NCBI RefSeq assembly: GCF_964030865.1 | Contig: NZ_OZ034984.1 | Location: 558,001 to 622,000 of the forward strand | DNA from: Spiroplasma endosymbiont of Dioctria linearis | Lineage (GTDB): Bacteria; Bacillota_I; Bacilli_A; Mycoplasmatales; Mycoplasmataceae | Length of the DNA: 64,000 bases | Direction of reading: 5' to 3' | Translations under genes and position numbers: made by a program | The notes under the pieces: generated by a model | What the model saw: only the letters and a program-made list of their open reading frames with translations | The model's database searches: none | Told to the model about the DNA's origin: nothing | Shown here: one piece after another, positions 41,176 to 53,316 of the stretch | Numbering within the stretch: the first letter of the stretch is position 1 | Layout of the letters: the number at the start of each line of letters is the position of its first letter

Positions 41176-43470
41176 CTATTTATTTACTTTTCTTGCTTCT
41201 CGTTGTTTATGTTTTTCTTCAACAAGAGCTTGATAAGCTTTTTGTTTAGTTGCTAATTCGTTTTCAAATTCACTGTAATTATCTAATTTTTTATTTAAAA
41301 TTGACAATCTTTCTTCTTTATTGTTAATTTTTACATTATTTTTAACATTTTCAATTTTTTCTAAAATAGACTCTTTTACTCCATTAGTTGCATCAAGAGT
41401 TAATTTACCCTTTTTAATATCAGCTGTTCTTCATAAACCTAAAAGTATTGCTGACAATAAACTAGCTCCTAATACAATCAGAACAGCTGCTCCTGCTCCT
41501 AAAGCAATTGAACCACCATTCATTGAACCATCTTCTAAATAACTTGAACTTAATAATGGGAATACAAATACCCCACCATGTGATGCAAGTAATTTAATTT
41601 TTAATGCGCCAACTAATCCACCAATTAAAGCTCCACCAGCCATTGCACTTACTGCAACTCTTTTTGGATCTTTAACCATAAATGGAATTGCACCTTCTGA
41701 AACGAAACATGCACCCATTAATCAGTTAGCTTTTGCAGCATCTCTATCTTTTGCTGTTCAAGCTCTTGGGAAAATAATTGTTGACATTGCTACCATTAAA
41801 GGAGGTAACATCCCTGCTAACATTGCTGATGCCATAATAATTGTTTGATCATTAAAGGCATTTCCAGCTGCATTGATATCTGTAACTAATTTACCACCAA
41901 CTGCTAAATTACCTAAAGAATAAGCAATTTTATTAATTGGTCCACCCATATCAACACACATCATAAATCCAATTAAAATTGATACTAATCATAATAAGTT
42001 TAATTGTGCTAATTCTGAAATACCAAGGCTTATACCACCCATTACAAATCCTAAAGGAATATTAATAACAAACATTGTTAATGCTATTGATAATAATGAC
42101 AAGACAGGAATAAAGACAATATCTCTAGCTCCTTGTAATCCTTTTGGGAATTTTGCCATTGCTTTTGATCAACCAACAACTAGTAAAGCTGCAAGATAAC
42201 CCCCAACAATAGCTCCAATAAACCCAGACTCAGTTCCTTGTAAATTAGATGGAATTAATCTTGATCAAAGACCATTTCAACCATTAGTAATTGAGTTACC
42301 GTCCGCATCGTATGCATAACCAAATCCTAAAATGTTTGTAGATAATAATCCTGCGACCATTCCAGGCATTAATCCCTGAGATCCCACAATTGAAAACGCA
42401 ATAAATGCTCCCAATATTGGTACCATCATAGACATTGATATTTTTCCAATTGCTGCAAATCAACCAGCTGCTGGATTAATTGTTCCAAAATCTCCACCAG
42501 CATTTCCATTTCCTGCAGCAAAGTCTATTAGGAAAGCAATTCCTAATATAATTCCCCCTGCAACAACAAATGGTAACATTCTTGAAATTCCACCAAGTAA
42601 ATTCCCTTTAATATCAAGGAATTTTCTCATTGTAAATTCACTTACTTCTGATGAATCAGATGCGGCTTTAACTTCAGTTAATCCCTCACCTTTTTTATAT
42701 TTTTCAATTAATTGATCACCTTTAAAGATAGCTTCTTTAGTATTTGTATCAATAACTTTTTTACCATTCAATCTTGAAAGTCCTTCAAGAGCTTTATCAT
42801 GAGCTAAAATTATAACTTTAGCATTATCTATATCTTCTTGTGTTAACTTGTTCTCAATTCCTCTACGTCCTTGAGTTTCAATTTTAACTGTTAAACCCTT
42901 TTGTTTTGCATATTCTTCAAGTTTTTCTTGAGCCATATATGTATGTGCAATTCCTGTTGGACATGCTGTAATACCTATAACATCATAACTACCTGATTTT
43001 TCAACTTTTTCAACTTTTTGTTCTTGTTTTGTTAACGCATTTTCTACATCTTTAATTGATTTTGCACTTCTTAATTTTTTTTGTACTTCTGCTTTCATTA
43101 AGAAACCAGATAGATCTGCAAGAGCAGTTAAGTGCTCATTTCCATCTTTTCCATTTGTCATAATCATAAATACTAAATCAACTGGTTGATCATCAAGTGA
43201 TTGTCAATCAACTTTATTTTTTAATTTTACAAAAGCAATTGCTGATTTTTCAACTGTAGGATTTAAAACGTGAGGAATACCAATTCCATCTCCAACCCCA
43301 GTTGATCCTTCAGATTCTCTTTTGTAAACAGCTGCTTTAAAATCATCAATAGATTTAATGTATTTTTCTTTTTCTAAACTTTTAGAAAGAAATTCAATAA
43401 CTTCATCTTTTGATTTTAAATCAACATTAAAAAAACTTATTTGTTTACCGAATAAATCTTTTAATTCCAT
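41176..43470 (-). CDS. fruA: PTS fructose transporter subunit EIIABC
   Basis: A 764-residue fused permease that imports fructose and phosphorylates it to fructose 1-phosphate. EIIA (about 1-145) has the active His in GIGIPHVLN (about residue 68). EIIB (about 160-260) has the active Cys in ITACPTGIAHTYM. EIIC (about 295-680) is the multi-span channel with NGWNGLW and DMGGPINKIAY segments. An unusual extra C-terminal tail of about 80 charged, coiled-coil-like residues follows (KIENVKNN, EERLSILNKKLDNY, KHKQREARKVNK). It follows fruK with TAGGAGGTTCAC as ribosome binding site. Confidence 0.94.
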
Positions 43471-43479
43471 GTGAACCTC

Positions 43480-44421
43480 CTATTTTATTTTTTGAACATC
43501 AATTTTTGAAACTAATTTTTCTATTTCTTCTTTTGAAGCAAGTCATTCGTTAAAAGCAGTTGCAGCTCCACTAGCTGCTGCGTATTGAAGTGTATTTTCA
43601 ATACTTAGATTTTTATATTTTCCAAAAACAAATCCAGCCAACATGCTATCTCCTGCACCAACTGAGTTTACAAGTTTTCCTTTTGCAATTCCAACTTTGT
43701 AAATATCATTATTTGAATCAAAATATAAACTTCCTTTTGAGCCCATACTTAGCAATACATTTTGAGCTCCTAGTTTTTTTAATTTATTGATTAATTCTTT
43801 TGTTTCTTCGAAACTTATATCTTCGTTAAATTTTATTCCTAATGTTGAACAAATTTCTTCAAGATTAGGTTTAATTAAGAAAGGTTTTTCTTTTAAAACA
43901 TTTTTTAAAAGTTCATTTGTAGCATCACAAATTAGAATAGCTTTTTTTTGATTTGCAATTTTTCCAATTTGTTTATAGATATCTTTATCAATACCCACTG
44001 CAACACTTCCTGTTAGCATAACAATATCTTCTTTTTGAAGATTAGATGTTAAATAATCAATTAAATTTTTTAGAACACTTTTTTTAGTATTAAATCCCAT
44101 TCCATTTAATTCTGTTTCTTGTTTTGATTCTAAGTGTTTAATTTTATAATTAACTCTAGTTGATCCTTCATTAAGAAAAAAATTGTTATTTAAATTTATT
44201 TCTTGAAATTTATTTAGAAAAATTTCTTTATTGTTTTCTCCCATAATCCCAATTGCTTGAATATCTGCTTGCAAATTTTTTAAAATAATTCCAGCATTTA
44301 TTCCTTTCCCACCAATAACTTTATACTCATCAGTATAATAATTAGTTATACCTAATTCTACTTTTTTATTGGCTAAAACAATATGATCAATTGCAGGATT
44401 TAACGTTAATGTATATATCAT
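43480..44421 (-). CDS. fruK: 1-phosphofructokinase
   Basis: A 313-residue PfkB-family kinase that turns fructose 1-phosphate into fructose 1,6-bisphosphate. It has the N-terminal signature GGKGINAGIILKNL (about 38-51) and the C-terminal ATP/anion-hole motif VNSVGAGDSMLAGF (about 249-262, catalytic Asp in GAGD). It lies between the regulator (two bases upstream) and fruA, and its stop codon overlaps the fruA ribosome binding site. Confidence 0.95.
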
Positions 44422-44423
44422 TT

Positions 44424-45128
44424 TTATACCTCTTCATTAATGAGTGCTATTTGAGATTTATCACTAAATTTTACAAGTGATTTAGATTTATTTTTTGATG
44501 TATCTGCTAAACCAAATGAAAATTGTGAATTTTTAATAGCTATTCTTTTAACTTCTGCTTCGTCTTCATCTGTTGTAAAAAAATTAAATTCATTGTCTAC
44601 GGCATTAATACCTATGAAAGCCAAATCAAAATTATATTTTGATAATGCAGTTATTGTTTCAACACCACATATTGCTCTTGTAGATATTTTTAATTTTCCT
44701 GGTAATAAATTAATATCTTTAATACCATTTTTTGCTAAAATCTGTGCATTGATAATTGAATTAGTATAAATCTTGTTATTTAATTCTGGTTTTAATATCT
44801 CTGCTAGAAAAAAAGTTGTTGAGCCTGCATCTAAAAAGATGGTCTCAAATGGTTTAATACAAGCTAATGCTTTAATTGCTATATTTTTTTTTGCTTCAAC
44901 ATTAGTAAGCAATTTTTCATCTAAAAATGCTTCCAATATTGATTTTTCTCTAATGGTCTTTGCTCCTCCATGAACTCTTTTTAATTTAGATTCATTGTGA
45001 AGATCTGTTAGATCTCGTCTTAGAGTGGTGAAAGGAATATTTAAGTGTTTTGATATTTTTTCATTTGAACAATAATCTTGTTCATTTACAAAATCTAAAA
45101 TTAATTTTAGTCTTTCTTCTCTGATCAT
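44424..45128 (-). CDS. fruR: DeoR-family transcriptional regulator of the fructose operon
   Basis: A 234-residue DeoR-type repressor: N-terminal winged helix (MIREERLKLILDFV, with recognition helix near IPFTTLRRDLTDLHNE and the wing KLKRVHGGAK) and a C-terminal sugar-phosphate sensor domain (DAGSTTFFLAE, LPGKLKISTRAICG, ADTSKN). Fructose 1-phosphate is the expected ligand by analogy with FruR of Firmicutes. It is the first gene of fruR-fruK-fruA; direct repeats in its promoter (45171-45190) are the likely self-operator. Confidence 0.88.
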   Translation of the reverse strand: MIREERLKLILDFVNEQDYCSNEKISKHLNIPFTTLRRDLTDLHNESKLKRVHGGAKTIREKSILEAFLDEKLLTNVEAKKNIAIKALACIKPFETIFLDAGSTTFFLAEILKPELNNKIYTNSIINAQILAKNGIKDINLLPGKLKISTRAICGVETITALSKYNFDLAFIGINAVDNEFNFFTTDEDEAEVKRIAIKNSQFSFGLADTSKNKSKSLVKFSDKSQIALINEEV

Positions 45129-45170
45129 TCTTTCACCTCAATAATATAATATTCCAAAAAAGATAAAAAA

Positions 45171-45190
45171 CAACCAAAAACAACCAAAAA
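45171..45190 (-). promoter_or_regulatory. Probable FruR operator (direct repeats)
   Basis: Two exact tandem copies of TTTTTGGTTG on the minus strand, immediately upstream of a TATATT -10-like box (about 45143-45148) and the fruR start. DeoR-family regulators usually bind tandem direct repeats, so this is a plausible autoregulatory site. Confidence 0.55.
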
Positions 45191-45219
45191 TTAAAAATAA
45201 AAAAATATGGAATACCATA

Positions 45220-46032
45220 CTATTTTCTTTTTTTCTTATTATCTGTTGATAGACCTCTAGTTTTTGCCATTGCTATGTTTATGTCAGAATATTTAGCTTC
45301 TTGAGCTATTCCTTCATCTCAAATTGGATTAATAACTTCTCTTCCTTCACTTTCAGCTCTAGCTTCTTTAGCAATAATGTCAGGATTTGCACCTTGTTCA
45401 ATTTTCATTGCTTGTTCAATAGTTAAATATGGATCTTCAGGTCTAACTCCTTTTTCAACTAAAGAAGCTATTTGCATTCTTATTTGTGAGCTTGAAACTT
45501 TTTTATCTTTAAAATCAACTTGTCATTGTACTGGTGAAGCCTTTTCAAATTTATAAGGTTCTTTAATAATTGCATATAACATATTTACAAATTTTTCAAA
45601 GCCATCTTCTCCCTTTCAAAAATTTGTTTCTTCTGCAACTATTAAATTACCATTTTTTAAATCAAATTTTGAGAAGTGCATTTCAAATATTTTATTTGAT
45701 CAATCACCTTCTGGAATTAAATAAAAATTAGTAATAAGTGAACAATTAAATATATGGTTATCAAATTCATAAATTGAAAAATTAAATCTATCAACGCTTG
45801 TTGTATCAATTGATACACTAAAATTAGTAACATCGGACACTTTACTTAATCAATGTAAAACAGATTGTGTATATTTTAGAACAAATTTTAATTTTTGACT
45901 TGAGAAAATCATTGTTTTTCATCTTGTAAAATTAAAGTCAAATTCAGATTCTTTTCTATTTGAAGCAATATTAAAGTCTAGGTTTGCTTTAACAAATTCT
46001 TCAATTGGTAAATAAATCATTTCCTTTTTCAT
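45220..46032 (-). CDS. Conserved-looking hypothetical protein
   Basis: A 270-residue cytoplasmic protein with a good GAGGTTTAT site. There is no signal peptide or membrane segment. The N-terminal two thirds are mixed alpha/beta. The C-terminal third is charged and helical (EQAMKIEQGANPDIIAKEAR, then AQEAKYSDIN and a basic NKKKRK end). No motif is recognised. It lies upstream of the fructose operon in the same direction but is separated from it by the fru promoter. Confidence 0.6.
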
Positions 46033-46084
46033 ATAAACCTCATTTTATTAATTAAATTATACCATATAAGCCTAATACTAACAA

Positions 46085-46460
46085 TAATTAATTTCTGGTT
46101 GGTTGTATACAAAGTCTAGACTCTTTTTATTGAATGGTTCATTAAATTTAGTGAAAATATTATTTTTGTAAAATGTACCAAACTTATAGTTACATTATTT
46201 AAATTTATATCCCTAAAAAATTATTACATCAGTTATCCACTTTAAAAACATTTTCTCTTTTTATTTAAATCAAAAAAATAAAACCTACTATTTTTAAAGT
46301 ATCTACTATAAAAATTCTCTGCAATTCCTCAAGATTTATTTCATAAGTAATATATCTCCTCTAAATTAATATTAAAATTATATTTATCTATTAAAATATT
46401 AATAGCACTAATTTTAATAATATGTCTTATATATTATTGCAGCTAAAGTTTTTTTATTGT
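46085..46460 (-). pseudogene. Possible gene remnant in a 530-bp gap
   Basis: The minus strand shows short protein-like pieces (FGTFYKNNIFTKFNEPFNK, then KSLDFVYNQPEINYC before a TAG; upstream VGFYFFDLNKKRKCF) interrupted by several stops and frame changes. No family is recognised. It may be a decayed gene or simply AT-rich DNA. Confidence 0.25.
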
Positions 46461-46470
46461 TATAAAACAT

Positions 46471-46496
46471 TAAAAGCACTTCTAGAAGTGCTTTTA
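46471..46496 (-). terminator. Terminator of the RelA/SpoT gene
   Basis: Palindrome TAAAAGCACTTCTAGAAGTGCTTTTA with T-richness on the minus side, about 70 bp after the stop codon. Confidence 0.6.
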
Positions 46497-46563
46497 ATTA
46501 ATATTTCTTAATAATGTTAATTTTTATTTAAACTTTTATAAGACATTTCACAATAAAATATAA

Positions 46564-48885
46564 TTATGCCATTGGATTTTCTGATGAAGTTGCTCTTGTA
46601 ACTCCAATAACTCCAGGAATTTCTGAAAGTGATTTTAATATCACATTTAATTGATCAGCATTATTAACACTTATAATCATACTTCCCTTACCTGAATAAT
46701 CTTCTTCTTGAGAAATAACTTTAACCTCATTTAGATTTACTCTTTGAGCATTAAAAACGTTAATTATATCTAATAAAATTCCTGGTCGATCATAGGTTGT
46801 CATTCTTATTTTGGCATTATAATTTCTATCTTCAGTTTTTGCTTCAATTCACTCTGTTTCTAATAAGTTTTTTACTCTTTTAATATTGGTAATATTTAAA
46901 CAATCACTGCGATGAACCTGAATCCCTTTTGTTTTTGACATAAAACTAGTAACTGGTTCAACAGGAACTGGATAACAACATTGTGCAAGAGTACAATTAA
47001 CTTTTTCAATTCCATTAATTCTTAAATCATCTCTTCCCTTAGCTGACTTATATTTTCTAGTTTTCATATCATTGATTACTTCAATATCTTTTAACTCTTG
47101 TTTTGATACATATACAATTTCAACTGCTTCTGGAATAGTAAAATCACCATTACCAACTGATAATAAAAACTCATCAATATTTTTATAATCTAAAACATTT
47201 AATTTTTTTTGAATTTCATCAATTGATTTTACTTGTCATTTTAAGTTGTGAGCAATTATATATCTATCAACTTCACGTTTAACATTTCTAATGATTTTTT
47301 GATTTGTAATTTGTTCTTTTGCTTGTGCTTTTACTTTTTCAGTATTTAAATAATCTTCAATAGCTCTTCGTGCCGTTGAAGTACGTACAAAACGTAATCA
47401 CTTTTCATGAGGATTTGTTTCTTTTGAAGTTTGAATTTCCACCATTTCTCCTGAATTTAATGTTGAGTTATAGGGTGAAAACACCCCATTAATTTTAGCT
47501 CCAATAGTTTTATTCCCAACTTCAGTGTGAATTTTATATGCAAAATCTAAAACAGTTGATCCAAATGGTAAGTTAACAACATTCCCATCTGGAGTTAAAA
47601 TATAAATCATTGGTGCTAAATAATCTGATTTAAAAGCTTCTTCAACTACTTCTCCACTTAAATCAATTTTTTGTGATTCTTCATCGTAATCTAATTCTGC
47701 AGCTTCTGATGCTAATTTTTCTAAGTCCATTAATCTTGTAAACATATCTACTTTCAAATCAATTTCCTTTTGTTTTTCAGCAATATCAATATTTTTTTCA
47801 CCCTCTTTATATTTTCAGTGAGCAGCTGCTCCATTTTCAGCAATATCGTCCATTTCATACGTTCTTATTTGTGCTTCAAAAATAATTCCATCTTTACTTG
47901 CTAATGTTGAATGCAATGATTGATATAAATTATTTTTTGGTGTTGCAATATAGTCTTTAAATCTTCCTGATAAAGGTGTAAATAGTTGATGTAATCAGCC
48001 AAGAATTCTATAACAATCATCTTGTTTTTCAGTAATAATTCTTACAGCCAAAATATCGTGAATATCACTAAATGACTTACCAAATTGAGTTAATTTTCTA
48101 TAAATTGAATAAATTGTTTTTGATCTACCAAAAATAGTTACATTTGAGATACCACCAGCTTTTAATTTTCTATTAACTTCAGAAATAATTTCAGTAATTA
48201 TTTCTTTTCTTGTACTTTTATCTTCTTCTAAAAGACTTTTAACCCTTTTGAATTCTTTTGGATTTAAATATTCAAATGAGTAATCTTCTAAAAGATTCTT
48301 AGCATTTTTCATACCAATTCTATGAGCAATTGTTGAGTAAATTTCTAATGTTTCTTTAGCAATTACTTTTTGCTTTTCAGGTTTCATATGTTGAAGAGTT
48401 AATAAATTATGCATACGGTCAGCAATTTTTACAATAATAACTCTAATATCTCTAATCATTGATAAGAATAGTTTTCTTAAATAATTAGCTTTCATTTGCT
48501 CACGATTTTCTTTTGTAAAGTAACTTACTTTTGTTACAGCTTCAACAATATCTGCAACCTCAACACCATATAATTCTTCAATTTCCGAGAAAGTAACTGG
48601 GGTATCTTCAATTACATCGTGTAAAAGACCAGCAATAATAGTTTTTGGTCCCATTCTTCATTGAGCTAAATAATATGCAGTTGAAAGTGGATGTATTATG
48701 AAAGGATCTCCACTTTTTCTTTTTTGATTTTTATGTTTTTCTTCAGCATAATAATATGCTCTTTTAACTTCATCAATTAATTTTTTATTTTTAATATACT
48801 TTTTCATTTCTGAAACAAGAACTTCAACATCACGGCATTCAATAAAATTAAATTCTTGTTCACTCATTGAGGCTCTTGACTGCAT
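46564..48885 (-). CDS. relA: Bifunctional (p)ppGpp synthetase/hydrolase, RelA/SpoT family
   Basis: A 773-residue Rel enzyme controlling the stringent response. The N-terminal HD hydrolase domain has HPLSTAYYLAQ, LLHDVIEDT and KIADRMHNLLTL, all intact. The synthetase domain has FGRSKTIYSIYRKL and the EAQIRTYEMDDIAENGAAAH-type block. A TGS domain (MIYILTPDGNVVNLPFGST), a zinc-finger-like region (CTLAQCCYPVP) and a C-terminal ACT domain (about 700-773) follow. With both active sites kept, it is likely the only long RSH of the cell. AAGGGGAAT precedes ATG 48885. Confidence 0.94.
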
Positions 48886-48979
48886 AAAATTCCCCTTATC
48901 TTTGATAATTTATTATTAACTATATTATATATAAATTAAACTAATAATAGTAAGTTGGCTATGTTTTTTTTACATTTAA

Positions 48980-49012
48980 AAAAAGACAAAATATTTTAAT
49001 ATTTTGTCTTTT
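48980..49012 (-). terminator. Terminator of apt
   Basis: Stem AAAGACAAAATATT/AATATTTTGTCTTT with T-run on the minus strand, ending the secDF-apt transcript. Confidence 0.75.
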
Positions 49013-49016
49013 TATA

Positions 49017-49529
49017 CTAATAAGTTACTAAACTTTTTGAGTCAAATTCCTTAAATAAATCTGGTTCATGTAGGAATGATAAATCAGCTACAAATACTAT
49101 TCCTCCAACTTTTGCTTTCTCTTGATTAACAAGTTCCACAATAGCTTTCATAGTACCCCCTGTTGCTAATACATCATCTACGATAATTACATTATCGTTT
49201 TCTTTTAAGTCTCCCACATGCATTTGAATATGACCTTTACCATATTCTAAAACATATTCAACATCTTTTACTTTTCTTGGTAATTTTCCAGGTTTTCTTA
49301 CTAAAACAAATCTACAGTTTGCTGCATATGCAACTGCTGATGCAAATAAGAAACCCCTAGCTTCTGGAGCAACTATAACAGTTGCCTTTTTTGCTTTGAC
49401 ATACTCAACCATTTTATCAATTACATATTTAAAAACATCTTTATCATTTAATAACGGAGTAATATCTTTAAAGGTTACTCCCTCTATTGGGAAATTATGA
49501 ACATCTAAAATATATTTCTTTATATCCAT
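49017..49529 (-). CDS. apt: Adenine phosphoribosyltransferase
   Basis: A 170-residue type I PRTase converting adenine and PRPP into AMP, the main adenine salvage route in mollicutes. It has the PRPP loop VIIVDDVLATGGTMKA (about 117-132) and the flexible/catalytic LVRKPGKLP segment. Length is typical. It follows secDF by 13 bases with GAGGTAAAT upstream of the ATG, so it is in that operon, as in Bacillus where apt sits near secDF and rel. Confidence 0.95.
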   Translation of the reverse strand: MDIKKYILDVHNFPIEGVTFKDITPLLNDKDVFKYVIDKMVEYVKAKKATVIVAPEARGFLFASAVAYAANCRFVLVRKPGKLPRKVKDVEYVLEYGKGHIQMHVGDLKENDNVIIVDDVLATGGTMKAIVELVNQEKAKVGGIVFVADLSFLHEPDLFKEFDSKSLVTY

Positions 49530-49542
49530 ATTTATTTACCTC

Positions 49543-52500
49543 TTAATCATTTATTCCTTCTATGATTTGTTCTTCTTTTGAAACATATAAACCATTTATG
49601 AAACGTTTTCTTGCTAATTGATTTCTTATTCTTATTTGCTCAAATACTACCCACAATGGTAAGGAAATAAATAATACAAATACACTTGAAACAAAAATCC
49701 CAATTATCATTGAAGCTCCAAATGATCAAATACTTGACATTGATGAAGCTAAGATGATTCCAAGAACTGTATATAAAACAATTAATAATAAAGATCTAAC
49801 TAACCCAAATCTAAATGTTTTTACTAAAACTTCTGATAAATAGTTGTTTTGTTTTGCAACTCTATTTATTTTAATTTTATTAGCTTTTTTAACTTTTCTA
49901 AACTCTATTTTTTTAGCATGCTTAATTTCTTTAAATTCTAATTTTAATTTTTTCTTCTCTTCTTTTGGTAAATTATTAGTTCTAATATTTAGTCTCATTT
50001 CATTTTTAAGATTAAATAACTCATCATTCATTTTTTTCTTAACTGATTTTGTATCATAAATAATTTCAATTTCTTGTTTAAAGAAGTTTATTAATGATTT
50101 TTCATCTTTTGATGCAATTAGAGTTCTTGCTTTACCAAATATAATGAATAAAGAAATAATTGTAAAGAATATTGAACCAACTATTGCAATGATTGCAACA
50201 TTTCCTAAAGGAATTTGTAATGCTGTTATTGCTGCAACTGCAACTAGTGGTGCTAAAACTATTGATATAATCATCGCTATATAATATGTTCATTTAAATC
50301 TAATAAGTATATAAATAACTAACGCTGCAATAATTATTAAAATAGAGATCGCTATTTCCTTAATTGATCAGAACATTGTAGCTGGTTTAATAGCTTTTGT
50401 TATAAATCCATTATTTGAAGTTGAATTTATATTTTTATCCACACCTAAATTATTAAACATTTTTTTAATAATTGCTGACTGTTTTAAATCTTGTGTAAAT
50501 ACTGTCAATGTTATTCAATTTTGATTTTCTTTAGTTATTGAAGAGGGATCATTAAATATGAATTTATCTCCATAAGAAACTGAATAATTTTTACTTTTAT
50601 ATGACTTCTTATCTGATAAATTTTGAGCCAAGTAATTAACATAAAAACTATCATCGAATACAAAGTTTAAGAATTCACTAACTGTTCTTGTTTCATCTAA
50701 TTTAACAGCTTCTTCATTAGATTGATTATTAGATTTAAAGCTCTCATGTTTTTCAACTAAGTCTTCTTTAAATTCATAGATTTCTTTTAACTTTTGTTCG
50801 TTACCATAACTTGTATCTTCAAAACGCTCTTCTCTAATTTGAGAATAAAGTGTTGAAGTATTATCTCCTCATAAAGTATAATCTGTTCTTCCACCAAATG
50901 TATCATCAAAACGTAGACCGAATAAGAAACCAAGACCTAGTGATAATGCCAGTAGAATTACTCCAAATAATGAAACAAACTTAGTTCCATTTTTGATGTT
51001 TCTTTCAACTGTCTTTATTTTTAGTTTTTCATTAGTAGAAGTAACAATTTGCCCTTCTTCTTCAATAATATTTTGAGTATTATCATCTCTAACAAATATT
51101 AATTCATTTACTTTAAAATTAAGTGACTGAATTTTTTTAGCATCTTTTTCAGGATTTAAACTATTAATTTTTTCTGTTATTAAATCAATTTTTTTATTTA
51201 GTTTTTCCTTAGCTAATTCTTGCTTCTTATTATTTTTTTCTATATCTTTTAAGTTAATTTCACTTAATTTATCGTTTAAAGATTTAAGATCACTTTCAAG
51301 TTTTGAAATTGCTTCTTTGTCAATTTCAGGTTTTGAATTTAATTTAGTAATTTTATTTTCTATTTTTCTTATTTTATAATTCATAAAGAATTTACCTTGA
51401 GATGCAAAATCTGTATTTAAAGCAAATAAATATGATTTATTTGCAATTAATTGAGAATTAATTATTAATTTAAATAGAATTACACCTACCAATATTGTAA
51501 ATAATACTGTAAAGAATGACCCCATTGCCAACATTATTGCCATTGAAATAATTGCATTAGATGAGATTCAGAACATACACATTGATGGAATTAATAAAGC
51601 AACAACTAAATCTAATGCTATTCCAACATTTTCTTTAATAGAAATATTAAAACTAGTTTTTAATCCTCTTTGTTTTAGATAGTAACTCTCCTTCATATTT
51701 TCAAATAGAGAAGAGAAGATCTCAATATTTAGCCCAAGTAAAATAAACGAGCAAATAATTGTTTCTGGTCCAACTGCCAGATTGAATCATGATAATGACA
51801 ATAAAGTCATTCCTATAATTGCTAATGTAATTATCATTGAGAAAAGACCAAGTAGTCTATAAAAGAATCCCATATAAACAATTAAACATAAAGCAATAAT
51901 TAATATAAATACTAATGCTGAAATTAACATCACTTGTGTTACTTTTCCATCAATAGTTGCAACAGAGTTAACTGTAAAAACAAACCCTTTACCAGATGCG
52001 TTAAATAAAGAAGCACCAATTCTAGCCTTTGCTTCTGAATCAACTTTAGTTATTAAATTATTTCCATCAATATACCCATTAGAAGCTTGCCCTTTTGATT
52101 CAGTAACATTTCCATTAAATAAGAAATAATTAGTTACTAAGTTATTAGCAAAAGTTTCATTAAAAAGTATTTGATTTGATATAACAAAATTTAAAAGTAC
52201 TGGGTTTATTAAAGAAAATATTTCATTAACTTTATATTTTTCTGTTAATGTATTTGAAGAATCTCATAATTTTACATTTTGTGAATATCTTCCACCTGTT
52301 TCAAAATCCTTTGTAACAGCATTTGAATCATAAACATATTTTGAAGTCTCTGATAAATAGTTAAATGAATCTACAACCTCTAAAAATGAGTTTGCATCTT
52401 TTAAAGTTTCATTTGAAGCATTTCTTTTACTCATCAATGAACCTCTATAAGTTGTACTAATTCCTGAAGATGTTTTTTCAGTTCATTGACCATAAAATAG

Positions 52501-53316
52501 GTCATATAAAACTTCTTTAACTTTTGTAGGAGTACTACTTGCATCATAGAAAGTTCTTAAAGGTTCAACAATAACTTTAAAGAATTCTTCAATTCTATCT
52601 TTTTTCTCACCTTTAATTAAATTGTAATAGTTTCTTATATCATTATAAAAACCATCAGCGTCTAAAAGGATAAATAGAGGTAAAGTTCCTGCTTCACGAG
52701 TTTGTCCTTCAGCTCCTTCTTCTGTTTTAAATAATGCTTTAAAATTATCACCATTTAGTGAATATGAAATTGCTGGGTTTTTTGAATTTGACTCATTAAT
52801 GAAAGTTGAAGATGCTCCAGTAAAATATTCATTAATTCCTTTTCTTTCAAGTTTATTACTTTCGTTTGTAATTTGTAAATCATTAAATTTACCTTCTGTT
52901 GAGTCTAATAAAACAATTCCCCCATTTTTTTGGATTTGATTTTTAAAAATTGTTTCATTTTGATATGCATCTACTGGAGATAAAACTTTTAAAAAGTTTT
53001 TACCAGCTTTTTCAATTATTATTTGATTATTTCCCATTGGATTTAAACGTTCATTTAGAGCTTTAGCTCCTTCTGTTGAATCACCATTTGGTTGACCATT
53101 TATTGATTCCTTTTCATTTAAATTACCAACTGAAACAAGAGCTGAGTAATAACCTTTAAAGTCTGAACCCAACTTAATATTTTCTGAGAATTTTAAATTA
53201 GAGAAAACTATCCCTAATACCAAAGAAGAAATAATTATTAATATAGCAAAAATCTTTAAAATTGGTTTTTTAGGCTTATTGCTTATATTTTTTTCCTTGT
53301 TATTCAAGTTAACCAC
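49543..53316 (-). CDS. secDF: Fused protein-export membrane protein SecDF
   Basis: A 1257-residue fusion of SecD and SecF, which uses the proton gradient to pull secreted proteins out after SecA. Membrane span 1 is at about 20-42, with the first periplasmic-type domain following. A six-span SecD block is at about 450-640, a second N-terminal SecF span at about 779-799, and the SecF block starts at about 979. Two additions are unusual: a Lys/Glu coiled coil of about 100 residues (about 655-755) between the halves and a basic/acidic loop (about 1085-1152). The start is GTG 53316, overlapping the previous stop as TAGTG. Confidence 0.9.
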
